Shown: positions 11,501-22,679, numbered from the stretch's first letter. The stretch is 64,000 nt of DNA from Dendrophyllia cribrosa (GCA_024195265.1 JAJLRJ010000014.1:25042681-25106680); one strand, 5' to 3'. Notes: generated by a model not told the origin, from the letters alone. Program-made: numbers and translations.

Positions 11501-14217
11501 GGACCTTGGTAGATGGCGTCGTTTAGGGAGACTCCTTTAAACTTAGCAGAAGCATCAAATACGATGCGAGTCTTTGTCGTTGTTCGGTCTGGCCTTACAA
11601 CCGGGAAGTGAGGCAAGTACCACGTCCCTGGGGGGCTCCTCTCTGTGCGGTCCACTCTGCGGATGTATCCCTTCTCAAGGTACTGGTTGATGTTGTTGGT
11701 ATAGGCCTCGCCTATTTCTGGATTGTTCAGCAACCGCTTTTCAGTGCTTAATAGTCGGCGCAGTGCCATTTCGTAATTGTTTGGTAATGCAGGTTCGTCG
11801 ACCTTCCAGGGAATTGCAACTTGATATCTGCCATCAACATGTCTAATTGATTCTTCCAGTTTCTTTAGAGAAGCTTGCTCGTCTATGGTCAACGGGTGGA
11901 ACTCTGTTGATGTCCCATAATTTTCGATTTCCCAGAATCTTCGAAGCAAGCCGCTTATCTCGTCTGAGTTTTCTTGCCGCTCTCTGACAAAGTAAGTGTG
12001 TGTGAAATTGGTCTGCAGGTCTCCGCTTCTCTGGGTGTTGGCAGGTCCCACGCACGTCCATCCTAAGGGGGTTAATCTGGCTACTGGCTCGCCTAGTCTT
12101 CCTTTGACATCCTTGAAAGAATAGTGCAGATCGACGTGATCAACTCCTATTAAAATATCCACCAGGGGTTGTGGTCCAGGTTTCGGGAACTGGATTCCTC
12201 TCAGGTGTGGCCACTTGTTAGCATGCTTTCTCCAATCGATTGCCTCTAAGTTTCCTGTGACCTTTTCGGTAGTGAATGCACTGAGAGTTTTGTTCACGCT
12301 GCCGTCCAAACTCTCGAGTTCAACATCAATGGGCATAGTCTCAAACGTTTCAGTTTGACCGTTCAGAACGTTCACAGTCACTCTCCGCGAATCTCCTTGA
12401 AGTCCGAGTTCACTTGCCACGTCAGCATTTATGTATGTCTTGGTTGAAGCTTCGTCAAGTAAGGCATTCACTTTGATTGCACGATTACGATTTTTAAGAA
12501 TCACAGGAACTGTTCGCAGAGCAAGAAAGCTTGATTGTGTTTCCTCTACTGTTGTAGTTGTGTGTGATCTCTCTGCTTGTTTGTCACCAGGTTCCCGAGG
12601 GGGTAACACAACCAATGGCACTTTTTCGTTTTCAGGTTCCGTTTCACTTTTAGTGCTTGATATTCCATGAGCTGCCTCGTTTGTGCCTGTTGTTGGTCCA
12701 GTCCCAACCGGAAGTCTTTGATCTGCTTGAGCTTTTTCTTTGCTTACGTGCAAGAGTCTATTGTGATTGTCTTTGCAGTCGTTTATTCCACACTCTCTAC
12801 TTCTGATACACGCTTGACCGCGGTGGTCTCCTCCTAGGCAGCGAAAACACAGCTTCAAGCGTTTTGCGGTATCCCATCTTTCTTGAACTGGCAATTCTTT
12901 GAATCTGTCACAACGCCAAACTCCGTGATGTCCTTTGCACACTCTGCAAGGGCGAAATTTCTGAGTTTCCGAATCCTGAGCATTCCCGAAGAACGCCTTC
13001 TCACTCCGATTACGTCTTGAATCAACGCTCTTGTTCGACGAAGTTACTCCTCGAATGGTCTCCGATGCTACTGTTTGAAATTCCGCTTCCTGTACGACGA
13101 ATTCCTTAAGGGTCTCAACTGACTCCCAGCGGCGGTTCTCAAAAATCCAACGATGGTATTGGGCAAGCATCGCTTCGTTCAGTTTCTTGCATAGCGTAAT
13201 ATACAATGTTCCTTTTCCGAGTTCGTCGTGACGATTAGCCTCTTTAAGGTTTACGATAGTTACGTCCAATAAATCTGCAAATCTTTCGATGTCTCCCGCG
13301 TTTCCCGGACGAAGGGATTTGATGTTTTCCAGCTCCTCGAGACGCAATGCTAATTTTCGCCTTTCTCCGCCGAATTTGCGTTCCAGTAGAGCTACTGCTG
13401 CGTCGTAAGCGGCAGCTGAATGTCCTAAAGGTTCCACCAACTTAAGGGCTTCTCCTGATGAATGCTGTCGGAGTTGAAGCAATTTGTACTCGGGTGTGGC
13501 CGGTGCTTGATCAACGCACGCCATGAACGCTGCTTTCCATCCTTCGTAAGCTCTCTTGTTGCCGTTAAATACTGGAATGGAAACTCGCTTAAGTTGATTC
13601 CACATATCCCGACCAAGCGTTCGCTCTTCGTACGGTTCTTTCCTAGATTCACGACCTCCTGAGTCGAATGCCTCTTTGTAATGACGATTTAATTCCCGTA
13701 ATGTCTCTTTGTACTCATCAACTTCTTCTTTACGCTTTGTTTCGTCCCTTTGAATTTGTTCCGCGCTTTTCTTTGCCACGCTTTCTATAATTCGACGACG
13801 ACGGGTGTTCTCTGACGCTTCGGTCGCCAGACTCGACAACTCATCTTTACGGGCATCTAAATACTCTTGTGCTTTCTCGTTCGCTTCCGAAAATTCTAGC
13901 TCCAATTTATCCATCTCCTCGCCGACCTTTTTCCTTTTCTCCCTGTCCTTAAGGAGCGCGTATTCCGTTGAAAGACGATTCATAGTTTCCATGGCACGTT
14001 CCTGGGCATCGCTGAGTTGCTGACACATTTCTTTTATCTCTCTTCGGCTTGGATAATCTTGTTCATCTACCATGCGAAGCAGTTTGTTCTTTATTCGAGT
14101 AAAGGCTGATTTCTCTCTAGCTTTGACCTGCTTAAAGTCTTCTATTCGCTCCTCGATTTCGCCGCTAGTTGCCTCTTCATCGCCGTCGTTCGCTACTTCG
14201 CCGTTCATCACTGACAT
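8593..14217 (-). CDS. BEL/Pao gag-pol polyprotein, right copy (intact)
   Basis: The same 1874-residue frame as the left copy, with zinc knuckles, protease, YMDD reverse transcriptase, RNase H, HHCC/DDE integrase and C-terminal domain all complete. The one amino-acid difference I see is at residue 1831: Glu here (T at 8726) against Gly in the left copy (C at 2529). The motif PRGxWPLGR is typical of the family, so Glu is probably the derived state. The residue is outside the catalytic core. Expression would start from LTR 3; transcripts could end in LTR 2 or read on into the left copy. Confidence 0.97.
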   Translation of the reverse strand: MSVMNGEVANDGDEEATSGEIEERIEDFKQVKAREKSAFTRIKNKLLRMVDEQDYPSRREIKEMCQQLSDAQERAMETMNRLSTEYALLKDREKRKKVGEEMDKLELEFSEANEKAQEYLDARKDELSSLATEASENTRRRRIIESVAKKSAEQIQRDETKRKEEVDEYKETLRELNRHYKEAFDSGGRESRKEPYEERTLGRDMWNQLKRVSIPVFNGNKRAYEGWKAAFMACVDQAPATPEYKLLQLRQHSSGEALKLVEPLGHSAAAYDAAVALLERKFGGERRKLALRLEELENIKSLRPGNAGDIERFADLLDVTIVNLKEANRHDELGKGTLYITLCKKLNEAMLAQYHRWIFENRRWESVETLKEFVVQEAEFQTVASETIRGVTSSNKSVDSRRNRSEKAFFGNAQDSETQKFRPCRVCKGHHGVWRCDRFKELPVQERWDTAKRLKLCFRCLGGDHRGQACIRSRECGINDCKDNHNRLLHVSKEKAQADQRLPVGTGPTTGTNEAAHGISSTKSETEPENEKVPLVVLPPREPGDKQAERSHTTTTVEETQSSFLALRTVPVILKNRNRAIKVNALLDEASTKTYINADVASELGLQGDSRRVTVNVLNGQTETFETMPIDVELESLDGSVNKTLSAFTTEKVTGNLEAIDWRKHANKWPHLRGIQFPKPGPQPLVDILIGVDHVDLHYSFKDVKGRLGEPVARLTPLGWTCVGPANTQRSGDLQTNFTHTYFVRERQENSDEISGLLRRFWEIENYGTSTEFHPLTIDEQASLKKLEESIRHVDGRYQVAIPWKVDEPALPNNYEMALRRLLSTEKRLLNNPEIGEAYTNNINQYLEKGYIRRVDRTERSPPGTWYLPHFPVVRPDRTTTKTRIVFDASAKFKGVSLNDAIYQGPKLQRELTDVLLRFRKNPVALMCDIAEMYLWIEVTPKDRPYQRFLWRTLNQERAPDEYEFNRVVFGINSSPFQAQFVAQTHAEKHKDEFPMAAETVLKSTYMDDSMDSVADESQGIKLYEELNQLWSKAGMQAHKWLSNSTKVLERIPAESRALEVHLASDGLPMVKTLGVTWLPGEDVFTFNANPPEKDFPFTKRNFLKKIAKLFDPVGFLAPFSIRAKILLQEMWTAGMDWDDLFLGDLASKARKWFKELEDLPIIKVPRCLRLGQEEEMLSQTLHTFVDASHDAYGAVVYSRATYKSGAISKRFVVTKSRVAPLAATSIPRLELMAAVLGLRMAESISRVLNASLDQATFWSDSMNVLWWIRGRSCSFKPFVANRVGEIQTATDPKQWRYVPTDKNPADLLTRGLKLSELVKNEKWWTGPDFLVQEEPEWPVNKVAIEQEAAKVEVKKSNSELPEQVNDRYEERAMITINQEDQSWRLNPKRFSDWKRFTRVHAWVHRFVDNCRCRARQNGELKPSEIEDTEVHVIRSAQREAFPEEYLALQRQKELPKNSKILALRPRLDEEGQMRCDSRLKYAEFLSHDARFPIILPRKHQITKLIVKYFHEEGNHASGTNQTLAVLSTRFWSVSGREEIREWEKECNECRRRKAKAAKQIMAPLPQIRLRLSLRPFAQTAVDFGGPFVTIQGRRTRRQKRYLCLFTCLATRAVHLEMAFGLDTDSFLNAFYRMVNRRGLPREMLSDNGTNFVAAERELQELVEALDPNKIAQSTANKGVVWHFNPPLAPHFGGVHETMIKAAKRAVNAVLGNADITDEELTTAFTGAEALLNSRPLTYQSANPEDDIPLTPNHFLIGQIGGQFAPESVDETNYSLKKRWRRVQELVRHFWHRWLREWIPSLSNRKKWLKEERDLQTGDVVLVISPNTPREHWPLGRVVEVYQGKDRHVRVAKVQVGKSQLTRPISKLCPLELQ

Positions 14218-14233
14218 GACCGCTAGAACCTCG

Positions 14234-14244
14234 CTCTGCTACCA
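14234..14244 (-). other. Primer-binding site, right BEL copy
   Basis: TGGTAGCAGAG on the minus strand, identical to 8037-8047, complementary to the 3' end of initiator tRNA-Met over 11 bases. Confidence 0.7.
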
Positions 14245-14250
14245 AGAAAA

Positions 14251-14602
14251 TATCCACGAGAAGGACCTATATTCAATGACTGTCAAGCAACACCGAAAAC
14301 TATGTCTATATTCGAAACTATATCCAAAAAAACTATCCGAAGATTATTCACCGAAAACGAATTTTGTCCCTCTGTCCACGTTGGTTTTTATGCTAAAACT
14401 GACTAGAAAAACCTAAATGCTTTTCTTTTAACACTAGAGAGTTGGCACCTTCGACTGGACAATCTTTTTATAAGCAAAATGTCAACGCTAGTTCATTAGT
14501 CCCTTTGTCCAGACTTATCTGAAGTAGATACGATACAAGTTACACATAACATTAACAAAACATTCCAGCCGGGCAACGCTAGTTCATTAGTCCTTTTGTC
14601 CA
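14251..14602 (-). repeat. BEL LTR 3 (5' LTR of right copy)
   Basis: 352 bp, outermost LTR on the right, followed by the caata duplication. On the minus strand it starts TGGACAAAAGG and ends in TA instead of CA, a one-base change shared with LTR 2. Confidence 0.95.
14465..14472 (-). promoter_or_regulatory. TATA-like box in LTR 3
   Basis: tataaaaa on the minus strand. It is the candidate promoter element for the whole array, since LTR 3 is the 5'-most LTR. Confidence 0.45.
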
Positions 14603-14607
14603 CAATA
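14603..14607. other. Target-site duplication caata, right copy
   Basis: Identical to 1852-1856 and placed directly after the outermost LTR end TTTTGTCCA. No caata flanks the middle LTR. Confidence 0.85.
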
Positions 14608-16166
14608 CCTGTCCAAAACAAACACTAAATTTTGTTTTGAAAGAATTTCTGTGAAGTCTGTCCTTGAAACCCTAAAATCTCTCTCAACCAAGAAAGCAGT
14701 TGGGCTTGATAATATTTCTGTAAGCCTATTAAAAGTTGCAGCTCCTGTTATTGCTGAACCTCTTTGTAAAATTTTTAACAAGTCACTGGAAACTGGTATA
14801 TTTCCAACGGAGTTCAAAAATGCCAAAGTTTTCCCTGTATACAAGAAAGACGATAAGTCTGATCCAAATAATTATCGACCGATCTCTGTTCTACCGATTG
14901 TTTCTAAACTTTTTGAAAGGGCTGTTTATGACCAGCTATATATTTATTTTTCTAGCAACAACTTGTTAACTAAGCATCAATCAGGTTTTCGTTCGTTGCA
15001 TTCTACAGCAACTGCGCTATTAGAGGCAACGAATGAATGGTATTTCAACGTTGACCAAGGGAACATAAACTTGGTTGTATTTCTTGATCTGGCTAAGGCC
15101 TTTGATACTGTATCCCAAAAACTAGAATTATATGGTATAAGTGGACTGACCCTGAACTGGATCAAATCTTACCTGAGTAATAGGAAACAATTATGCGTGG
15201 TTGAAGGAAGCGCTTCACAACCGCGAACAATCACCTGTGGTGTTCCACAGGGATCGATTCTCGGACCACTACTCTTTCTTATTTACATAAATGATCTTCC
15301 CGCGCGCGTGCCTTAAGTTCTCGACTGCACGAATGTTTGCAGACGATACTAGCATTACAACCTCTTGTAGATCAATAAAGTGTCTTCATAGTGAAGTTAA
15401 CCACGATTTGAATAACATTCAAAATTGGTTACTAGCTAACCAACTTAGTTTGAATGTTCTCAAAACAGAGTATCTGTATTGTGCCTCTGATTTCAACCTA
15501 GCAAACATTGAAGCCAGTAGTACCAATATTAACATTGGTGGCCAGCCAATATACAGGGTTCAGACCACAAAATCCCTTGGGGTAATGATTGATCAACGTT
15601 TAGTTTGGGATGAACATGTCGACAGCCTATGTAAACGCGTCTCATCTGGACTAGCCGCTTTAAAACAAGCTCGTCGGTATGTTCCCCAAACCACTCTCAT
15701 AACTATATACAAGTCACTCATTAAACCCCTTTTTGACTACTGTGATGTAGTTTGGGGCAATTTAAATAAAACACTGACCTCAAGACTACAAAAACTACAA
15801 AATCGAGCGGCCAGAATTATAACCCGTAAGGGCTATGATGTCAGATCAACCAATATTCGAAAAGAATTAGGATGGGATGATCTGGAGACTATTAGAAGAA
15901 AGCATATAGCGATCCTGATGTATAAAATTATGAATAGAAGAGCCCCAGGTTATCTCATTGATCTTTTCGAAAAGAGTTATAGTGTTTATACATTTCGTGA
16001 GAGCGGAAGTCGATTACTCCTACCTAAATATAATACTGAATTTGCAAAAGGTAGTAGTTTTTCTTTTGTTGGAGCAAAAATATGGAATTCTATTCCATTT
16101 AACATCAGATCTGCAAACTCTCTCTCCGCTTTTAAAACACAGATTAACAATCTCGCTGTCTTCTAG
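14608..16166 (+). pseudogene. LINE ORF2, reverse transcriptase part (frameshifted)
   Basis: This continues the LINE broken at 1856. RT motifs in order: [65 protein letters not shown], then FADDTS and LGVMIDQRLVWDEH. Two lesions are visible. A short in-frame loss follows AFDTV, where relatives carry a DHxILL-type stretch. A frameshift occurs at a (CG)n run near 15300-15308, so the first frame stops at 15316 and FADDTS lies in the next frame. The C-terminus ends at 16166 without a recognisable RNase H. The copy is therefore dead. CR1/L2-like by motif style. Confidence 0.85.
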
Positions 16167-16305
16167 TTAGTGTAATATAGTTACTGATCATTATTGTATA
16201 ATTGGAATAGTAAATTTTTTAGTACACGGCTTTTCTGTAAAGCAGTTAATTCAGTTACTGATGTAAACACCGTGTTTAAATAAAGTTTATTCATTCATTC
16301 ATTCA

Positions 16306-16310
<5 letters not shown>
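16167..16310 (+). mobile_element. LINE 3' UTR and (ATTC)n tail
   Basis: The 3' untranslated part ends with aaataaagtttattcattc and a run of ATTC units at 16289-16310, then passes straight into (CT)n. A tandem short-unit tail is typical of CR1/L2-like elements. Confidence 0.75.

Positions 16311-16393
<83 letters not shown>
16311..16393. repeat. (CT)n microsatellite, right of the LINE
   Basis: About 41 CT units. With the tract at 1161-1253 it encloses the LINE on both sides. Confidence 0.95.
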
Positions 16394-16396
<3 letters not shown>

Positions 16397-18165
16397 GATA
16401 TACTGCTCTATATACTTCAAAACGAGTTTTACAAAGTTCGTTGTTCACAATCCGTTCTCCTTTACACTTTCATTCGATCTTTCGAAAATTCACTATCTAC
16501 TCAAAATCTATTTTTTGTTTATGTAGCACACTTTTATGACTTACAGCCTCTGAAGATTCGTCAAATTAGCAAACATTCCATAAGGTAGCTGAGCAATATC
16601 GTTCCAAGACAGAAGTCTGTTCAAAGGTATCAACGGAATCAACATCAAATCTTATCACAACATTCTTAAACTATAGCGTAGGCTACTAAAATGAACGTTA
16701 AGGTGTTTATTGCCTCGAATAGCGTTTTTGCTAATTTGCAGGGCAACTGTATTTAAGTTTATAAGTCTAATAATTTTTGTTTGTTGTTGTTGTTGTTATT
16801 GTTTACTTTTTAGCATCCAAGTACGGTTTAACGTCATTTATGACCCACTCTTCTTGTCTCACAGTATATTTAATCAGTATAAAGTAAAACGCACACCGGT
16901 TAATCTTTCAGTGATTAACGAATGAATGTCACAAAAGTTATTCTTTAACAGACAAACAAAATGAATTTAAAATTTAGTTTTCCTTTTGGTAATTCTCATG
17001 TTAACTTTTCTTGACCATTTCCGGTACTCTATGGTAATTTGATGGTTTTGTGATCACCTGATAAGTTAAAACAAATATTAAAAAGGGACATAAACGATAC
17101 ACTTCGATCATGGTTAAATCATGGTGAAATATGAAAAGTCTTCTCGAAGTTTACGATCATTTTTAGAATCGAAATAAAACTTACAGTCATATAAAAGTAT
17201 CAAGAACTCAAGAAATATACCCAGCTTTGCATTATCTCAAACAATATCTACGTTTTCTATCCTTTCTAAATTTAGTCTTTGTTACTTCTTTTACTCGTGT
17301 GTATCTCTTTATAGAAAGAGCAAATAAAGTTGATACAAACGTATTTATATGTTGTACAAGATTATCATTTAACGTACAGATATTTTAAAGAGGTAGTGGT
17401 AGAAAATCCCCCCTCGGGTAGGTTTGTAATATTGTTATACTTGAGATCCCTGCAAAACGAATAGAAAACTGTTAGAAACAGTTAGAAACTGTTAGAAACA
17501 GTAAAAAATACTCCCGCGGCATTAAGATTTCTTATAATGTTATGCTGATTCCTGCAAAAAGAAAAAAAATGTTACCTGTTTATAAATATATAGGATATAC
17601 GAAGAACTCCCTGATTAATCTCTCGATTACGTTCCTTGCAAAACGGATAGAAAACTGTTATGTGACTAAAATATAGGTTATTCTATTATCTGTGGTGTAA
17701 AATCTCCAAATTCAACCAAAATTGAGCAAGTTCGTAGGACGAGTGAATTTTGGAATTAAAGAGATTAAATACCATGTCTACTTAAAACGCAAACACCGGA
17801 CATTTCTACCTCATAGTGATTTCCTGCAATTTTTTACATTTACCGTTTGCTTCTCTGCTTCAACTTTCAAGGCGTCAACAACGTGAATATTTGGTTTACT
17901 GTGAGGCTGCACAAACCGTAAATACTTTTGATTCTATGTCAATTGTAACTGAGGCTGCCAATCAGATACGAGATAAACGGCAAGAAATGCAAATAAAAAC
18001 GGTCTGTCATGAAACCGTACTTGGAACCTTAGCCCGTTTGTGTAATACTAAAAAGAACAGTCTTTTGTTGGATTTTTAATTAATATGTAAATTGTTCAAG
18101 TTTGTTACACCTAACATCTTAGCATAATGTATAACAGCGAGTTCCTTTTTATTAACTAGAACGGG
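16394..18165. other. Non-coding, with local degenerate repeats
   Basis: No gene seen. A unit with tcctgcaaaa and agaaaactgtta recurs near 17450, 17550 and 17630, and 17320-17475 resembles 785-935. The ORFs here lack family features. A region near 17185-17250 vaguely resembles an LRR exon but has stops. Confidence 0.5.
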
Positions 18166-18169
18166 CTCA

Positions 18170-18960
18170 AATGCTTTTAGTTAATAATGAGTTCTTTACA
18201 CTTATCGGCATTCAGTTGCAGCTTGTTTTCCAGCACCCACCGCTCAACTTCACATACGGCGTCTTGCACTCTGGGCTGCAGTCTCCTCTTGGTACAACCT
18301 CGGCGATTGTTATATCGTCCACGTATTCCTACGTGCTTGGGACTCTGCGATAGTTTATCATTAAACGGAATAGCCATGGGCCAAGCTTAGCATCCAGGGA
18401 AACCCCTGCTGACACGTGACCCCACACCAAGAAGCAGCTCCTGGCAAGCTTTACACGTTGCACCCTGGCTGTAAGAAGTCAGCAACCAAGCGTGAAACGC
18501 CACGAGGGATGGATTAGCTTCAGTATAGATCTTACCCACAAGTAACTTGGGTTGATATTAGTCGAAAAGCAAGACTCTCGTCGCACAACCAGTGGAGTCT
18601 ATGGTTTGATCCCACTGATGAATTATAGACATCAGCACAAGCGCAGTGGATAAATTAGGGATGGCACCAAACTGGTCTGGAACAAGAGGTTCTAAGACAA
18701 GTGAGCCAACAGATGATGAAACAACACCACAACGTTAAAAAGACCTGAAGTCAATGACATTGGTCTCAAATGTTTGTTAACGTCAGTGACAGGTTTCTGT
18801 TTTGGAAATGGATAGACGTCTGCGACCTTCCATAACGATGGAAGTTTCGGTTCGTTGCGTGTGCTTTTTTAGCACTGAGCAAACATGATGTGCGAGAATA
18901 TCAGCGTATTCTTTAAGCAGCTAATTAGGCATTCCATCAGTTACTAGCTTAGGAGATCTA
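18170..18960 (-). pseudogene. LINE reverse transcriptase relic
   Basis: Minus-strand translation gives broken pieces of one RT in order: WKVADVYPFPKQKPVTDV and HLRPMSLTS near 18830-18760, then VPDQFGAI near 18660, YVDDITIA at about 18310-18330, and ENKQLQ-type ending LNADKCKELII near 18180-18210. Stops and frameshifts separate them. YVDD holds the catalytic aspartates. This is another family than the LINE at 14.6 kb. Confidence 0.75.
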
Positions 18961-20002
18961 TTACATCAAAAGCATACAATTTGTTTTCTATGACAAACAA
19001 TTTCCTTTAATACAAAATGCTCGTGCATATAACAAAGGAACCATGTAACATGGAGTTGACCAAAAGCATCCTGTTTTATTTTGGTCCAAACAATGTTCAA
19101 GCTGTTGGAGCGATTCTATATATTATATCATAAAAGACCTCAAATGACACGGACGATCATGCAAATTTCCGTCGGACTGTCTTGGGAAGAACTCAAGTCT
19201 TACAGCAGGATAGTGGAACACGATTAGCAACAGCATCAACGCATACGTCTTTTTCCGCGCGAAGCCATGGAAATGGGAGACATCTACACGCAGACTATTA
19301 TTCAGCCTGTTATGTTACCATTGACGCGCGGTAAACTATTGTAGCAAGCCTTTTAAAAGCAAATCATCTGCATTATTTTTTATGTGATAATAAAACAAGG
19401 ATACTGTCTAACCCTCGGACGTTCATGTACACGCCAACTTATAACCCTCACCGTGACACAAAGGGAGAGGGTGGTTTCAACCCCTCCCTTGAATTTTTGC
19501 GGTGTTACAACATTTCCGAATTATTTTATCTCTAATAGATAGTAAGTAATGTGCTCTGCAAGATGAAGTATACATTATGGGTTATGACGCTGCTGTGGGT
19601 CCGTGACGTCATCCAAAATGGCCGCCAAGATGATCACCATTTTGGATTTTACTAAAAATTCAAATTTATCGGGAAAATGCGAAAATTACAAATATATTTT
19701 GCTTAAGTTGTAAAGTATCATACAACTAAACATTTTGCTGCTTTAGGTAGCTTTTTATATGTTATTCACCGAAAAAAGGTGAAAAATACGTATTTTACTA
19801 AAAAATGGTTTGACCTCATGCTACTTATGACATGAGATCTCGTTACCATAGCAACCGATTGTCGCTAATCTTTACCAAAATGTGTCAGAAGGATAAATGA
19901 ACAGCTACTGAAGACGGCATGAGTTCACGATAAATGCTCTTTAAAAATCGGAGAAAAACCTTATGGGCGTTGCATCCACCTTCCCCCTCCCCCCCCCCCC
20001 TT

Positions 20003-20037
<35 letters not shown>

Positions 20038-20399
20038 TCCCCCCTTCCCCTTGTACGTCCACGGGTTAATGTTATATCACATCAGGCGATATTCCGCTCG
20101 GTTTCGTAGTATAATTATTTTAAACTGAATGCTAAACTTTACTCACCCGTTTCTGTTATTTAATAAGTTAATGCGTAATTGGCAATTTGAAAGCATTCTG
20201 AAAGAGTTTTGATAACTCTCATCTTTCTTAAAAGACTGATTTTCTTGGAAGATTATGTGTTTATAACGAGAGTAATCCTTGAATTTATATATTCTGCATC
20301 TTGCATCAAGTGTCTAAAATCAACACTTTTAATTAATTCATTGTTTTAAATTGTTTAGAAATGTAGCCTAGTTGTACATTCTTGTTGCTTATAACGTAC
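18961..20399. other. Non-coding; no exon recognised
   Basis: If the LRR gene continues leftward, this is intron or 3' flank. I looked for 72-nt LRR exons with GT/AG borders on the minus strand and found none. 19560-19970 is low-complexity and A/T-rich around gtgacgtcatccaaaatggc. Confidence 0.4.
19982..20045. repeat. Poly-C tract
   Basis: About 64 bases that are almost all C, with a few T, possibly length-variable or an assembly weak point. The proline-rich ORF across it is an artefact of the tract. Confidence 0.9.
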
Positions 20400-20471
20400 A
20401 GCAGTTCCAGATTTGTCAGCTTAGCAAACACATCATGAGGTACTTCAGTAATTTGGTTATTTTCCAAGTCA
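20400..20471 (-). CDS. Ig-LRR gene, LRR exon 8
   Basis: 72 nt between acceptor ctag (20475-20472) and donor gtacgt. It codes one leucine-rich repeat with NNQITEVPHDVFAKL. It starts with the third base of a codon and ends with two bases (CT), phase 2 on both sides like the other LRR exons. This is the most 3' exon I can find. The next exon must lie left of it, so the gene is incomplete in this reading. Confidence 0.8.
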
Positions 20472-20760
20472 CTAGAAAATAATAACAAATACATGAATAA
20501 AAAAATAATTAAGTTACAAGGCGTGGCGCTGAGATAAATACTATAGAGAAAATTGTAACCGTTAACTTTTAACAAATGTTTATCGATTCACAGAGTAGGC
20601 TGAAAAACGCGTCGTCGTTTACATGTTAGAGGTTGGAATATAAAGATGAAACATGCGAGTGGGTGATGAGATGAGATTTTTGGATGGAGTTTTTTTATTC
20701 CCTTATGGATGTTTTTTGGTTAACATTGGTGTTTTGTTTTTGTTGCTAACAAGAGGCTCC
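20400..20760. repeat. Cassette segment A, copy 1
   Basis: Exon plus intron segment that recurs at 25938-26260, sharing for example gtttacatgttagaggttgg and ttccttatggatgttttttgg. Confidence 0.8.
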
Positions 20761-22679
20761 AAGTAGCCTACATTCATGCGCATGTGTAACCAACTTTTAT
20801 GGTATATTTTTAGTAAAAATACAATAGAAATTCCCAAGAAACCCCTTTTAGCCCAAAGACCGTACCAGATAAATATAAAAGCTAATGTCAGGAGCCCATG
20901 TGGGCTCCTGCATGCCAATGTTAATTTGTCATTTTTAACCATGAGCTTCTAAAATATTCTAAAGAAAAACAATCTAACTGATTGGCCTCAAGTTCTTTAC
21001 TATAAAATAGGAACAACGTTTACATTCACAGAAAGACTTCCACAGCAGTTGGCCCAATATATCGCAAAACGAATTTTATGCGCATGCGTAACAAACATTC
21101 ATCGTATATTTTGAAAAGAAGCTATATATCTGAAAGCAAACAAGATAAGAAGATGTCCGACATGGAAAAGAGTTACTTCTTTCATTCAGTCATCGTTCCT
21201 GCAAACCACGCTGTTGCTTGGATGTTTTATAAATGAAGGCTGTACCACAAGGAAGCCAAGTAACCGGACGTTAAATAACAATCGTGACACGAAGGATTAA
21301 AGGGCTCTAAGCGCATCTCGTTAATGCGAAACAAGGTAAGGTTAATTTGAAGAGCAAATTAAGGGGAAAGCAGTTATCTTTAAACAAAGACAAAGGAACT
21401 GTAGCGTTTTTATTTTTTGAGTTAGCAAACAAATGACGGCATAACTGAACATTCTAAAGACGTAAGAGCTAATGTCTTAAGGTGTAGTAGCTTTTTGGAG
21501 GTGCGTGTGAAGTGTTTTCATGGTTAATAAGGGTTTGATTACTTTGGTTTTGTTTTGATAGCGTGGATTGTTAATTTAGTACGTTTCGGCTGGTGTGCGT
21601 GGTGCAATATCGGGTGAAAGTGGGTGAGATTGGCTAACTGGACTAGTTTGTTTTTTATTAAACTCTTGTTCTTAGGCGATCGTAACTTGATTAAAAATAA
21701 AACGCAAACAGCGGTGATAAACATGGTAAACCAACGCATTTTTATAAAAAAAAAGTTGACGTTCCGTATTCTTAGAAACATACATTTTCAAAAGTAACCG
21801 TGACAGTGTTTGAAAACTGTTTATATAATTGAAAATAAGGGTCTGGAACCAAGATTGATAAAAAACAATCTTAGCGGTAATTTAATAGTACGGACTGTCA
21901 GTCTTAAAAGATACAAGTAATAAAGCAACAGCTTCTAACTGCTGAAGTTAACATTTAAAGAAAGCTGTAGTTCTTGAATAAGCAAAGTCTCCTTAATATT
22001 ACAATGAAAGTCTGTTTTTCCGGACGCTAAAATATCAAAATGATCGCAATTTGGCCTACAATATACGCTACTAATGGAAGCGCTAGTTTACGACAAATGA
22101 TTGACAAGAAAAACACAAATTTCTTTATTTAATCGATTTTGTCACTTTTTACCTGCGACAAATTTTATCGATGGTGCCTTTGAAGATCAACCCGTCTCGA
22201 ACAAAATTTGGAAAGTCGCGACAAACCAACCACATGTGTAAAGCGTTGATGATGACAGAAAATTTGTCTAAATAAACAGTTTTTTCGCTAGTGCGGAAAG
22301 GCCCTTACTTCTTTACCACAACAAACGTGACAGGTCCACTTAAAAACGCATTTGAACGTTTCCATGCGTTTTCCTTTGCTTGATCGGTAACGTGAGATAT
22401 GAAAGGTTAATAAAATCATGACATGCCAATACCCTGGGGAAATTAACAATAAGTCCGGGGGTACTCCCCAAAAATTTTAGTGGTGGTGTGCGACACCCTT
22501 CTTGAAACCCGTGAATCATATCCTTTGGTGCCATTATTTATCATTTCTATATCTATACCCATACACTACATCTCGTTTGCGCTTGCGCGCATTAACGAGA
22601 TAAAAACGGAAAGCAAACCTTTACTCACGCCACTACACGCATGAGTAATTACACTCTGATAAGGCGCAAGGGATGCTCT
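20761..22679 (-). other. Intron sequence unique to cassette copy 1
   Basis: About 1.9 kb between segments A and B of copy 1. It is absent between the equivalent segments of copy 2 (26260-26285), so it is probably inserted material. No coding domain or clear terminal repeat was found. Confidence 0.45.

Larger units (their letters stand above)
1857..14602 (-). mobile_element. Tandem BEL/Pao retrotransposon array (3 LTRs, 2 internal regions)
   Basis: LTR-internal-LTR-internal-LTR, with starts at 1857, 8054 and 14251, an exact period of 6197 bp. Both internal regions are on the minus strand and each has a primer-binding site, a complete gag-pol ORF and a polypurine tract. By eye the two copies differ at only a few single bases (for example 2359/8556, 2529/8726 and 1858/8055), so the duplication or both insertions are recent. 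The target duplication occurs only at the outer ends, which fits one integration followed by unequal exchange between LTRs. There is no env-like ORF. The array sits inside the LINE ORF. Confidence 0.95.

Noticed and set aside
2328..14023. Many 60-114-residue ORFs opposite or beside the BEL polyproteins
   Set aside because: They overlap the gag-pol frames in other frames, and their exact doubling at +6197 only reflects the tandem copy.
2396..14217. Reading the BEL array as an active virus with an envelope gene
   Set aside because: No env-like ORF or signal peptide lies between pol and the 3' LTR; only gag-pol is present.
17185..17260. Possible further LRR exon on the minus strand (ends in a gtaagt-type donor)
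   Set aside because: Several stops in the expected frame, no 72-nt spacing to an acceptor, and the motif LxxNxIxxLP is not readable.
19934..20128. Proline-rich ORF
   Set aside because: It is only the translation of a poly-C tract.
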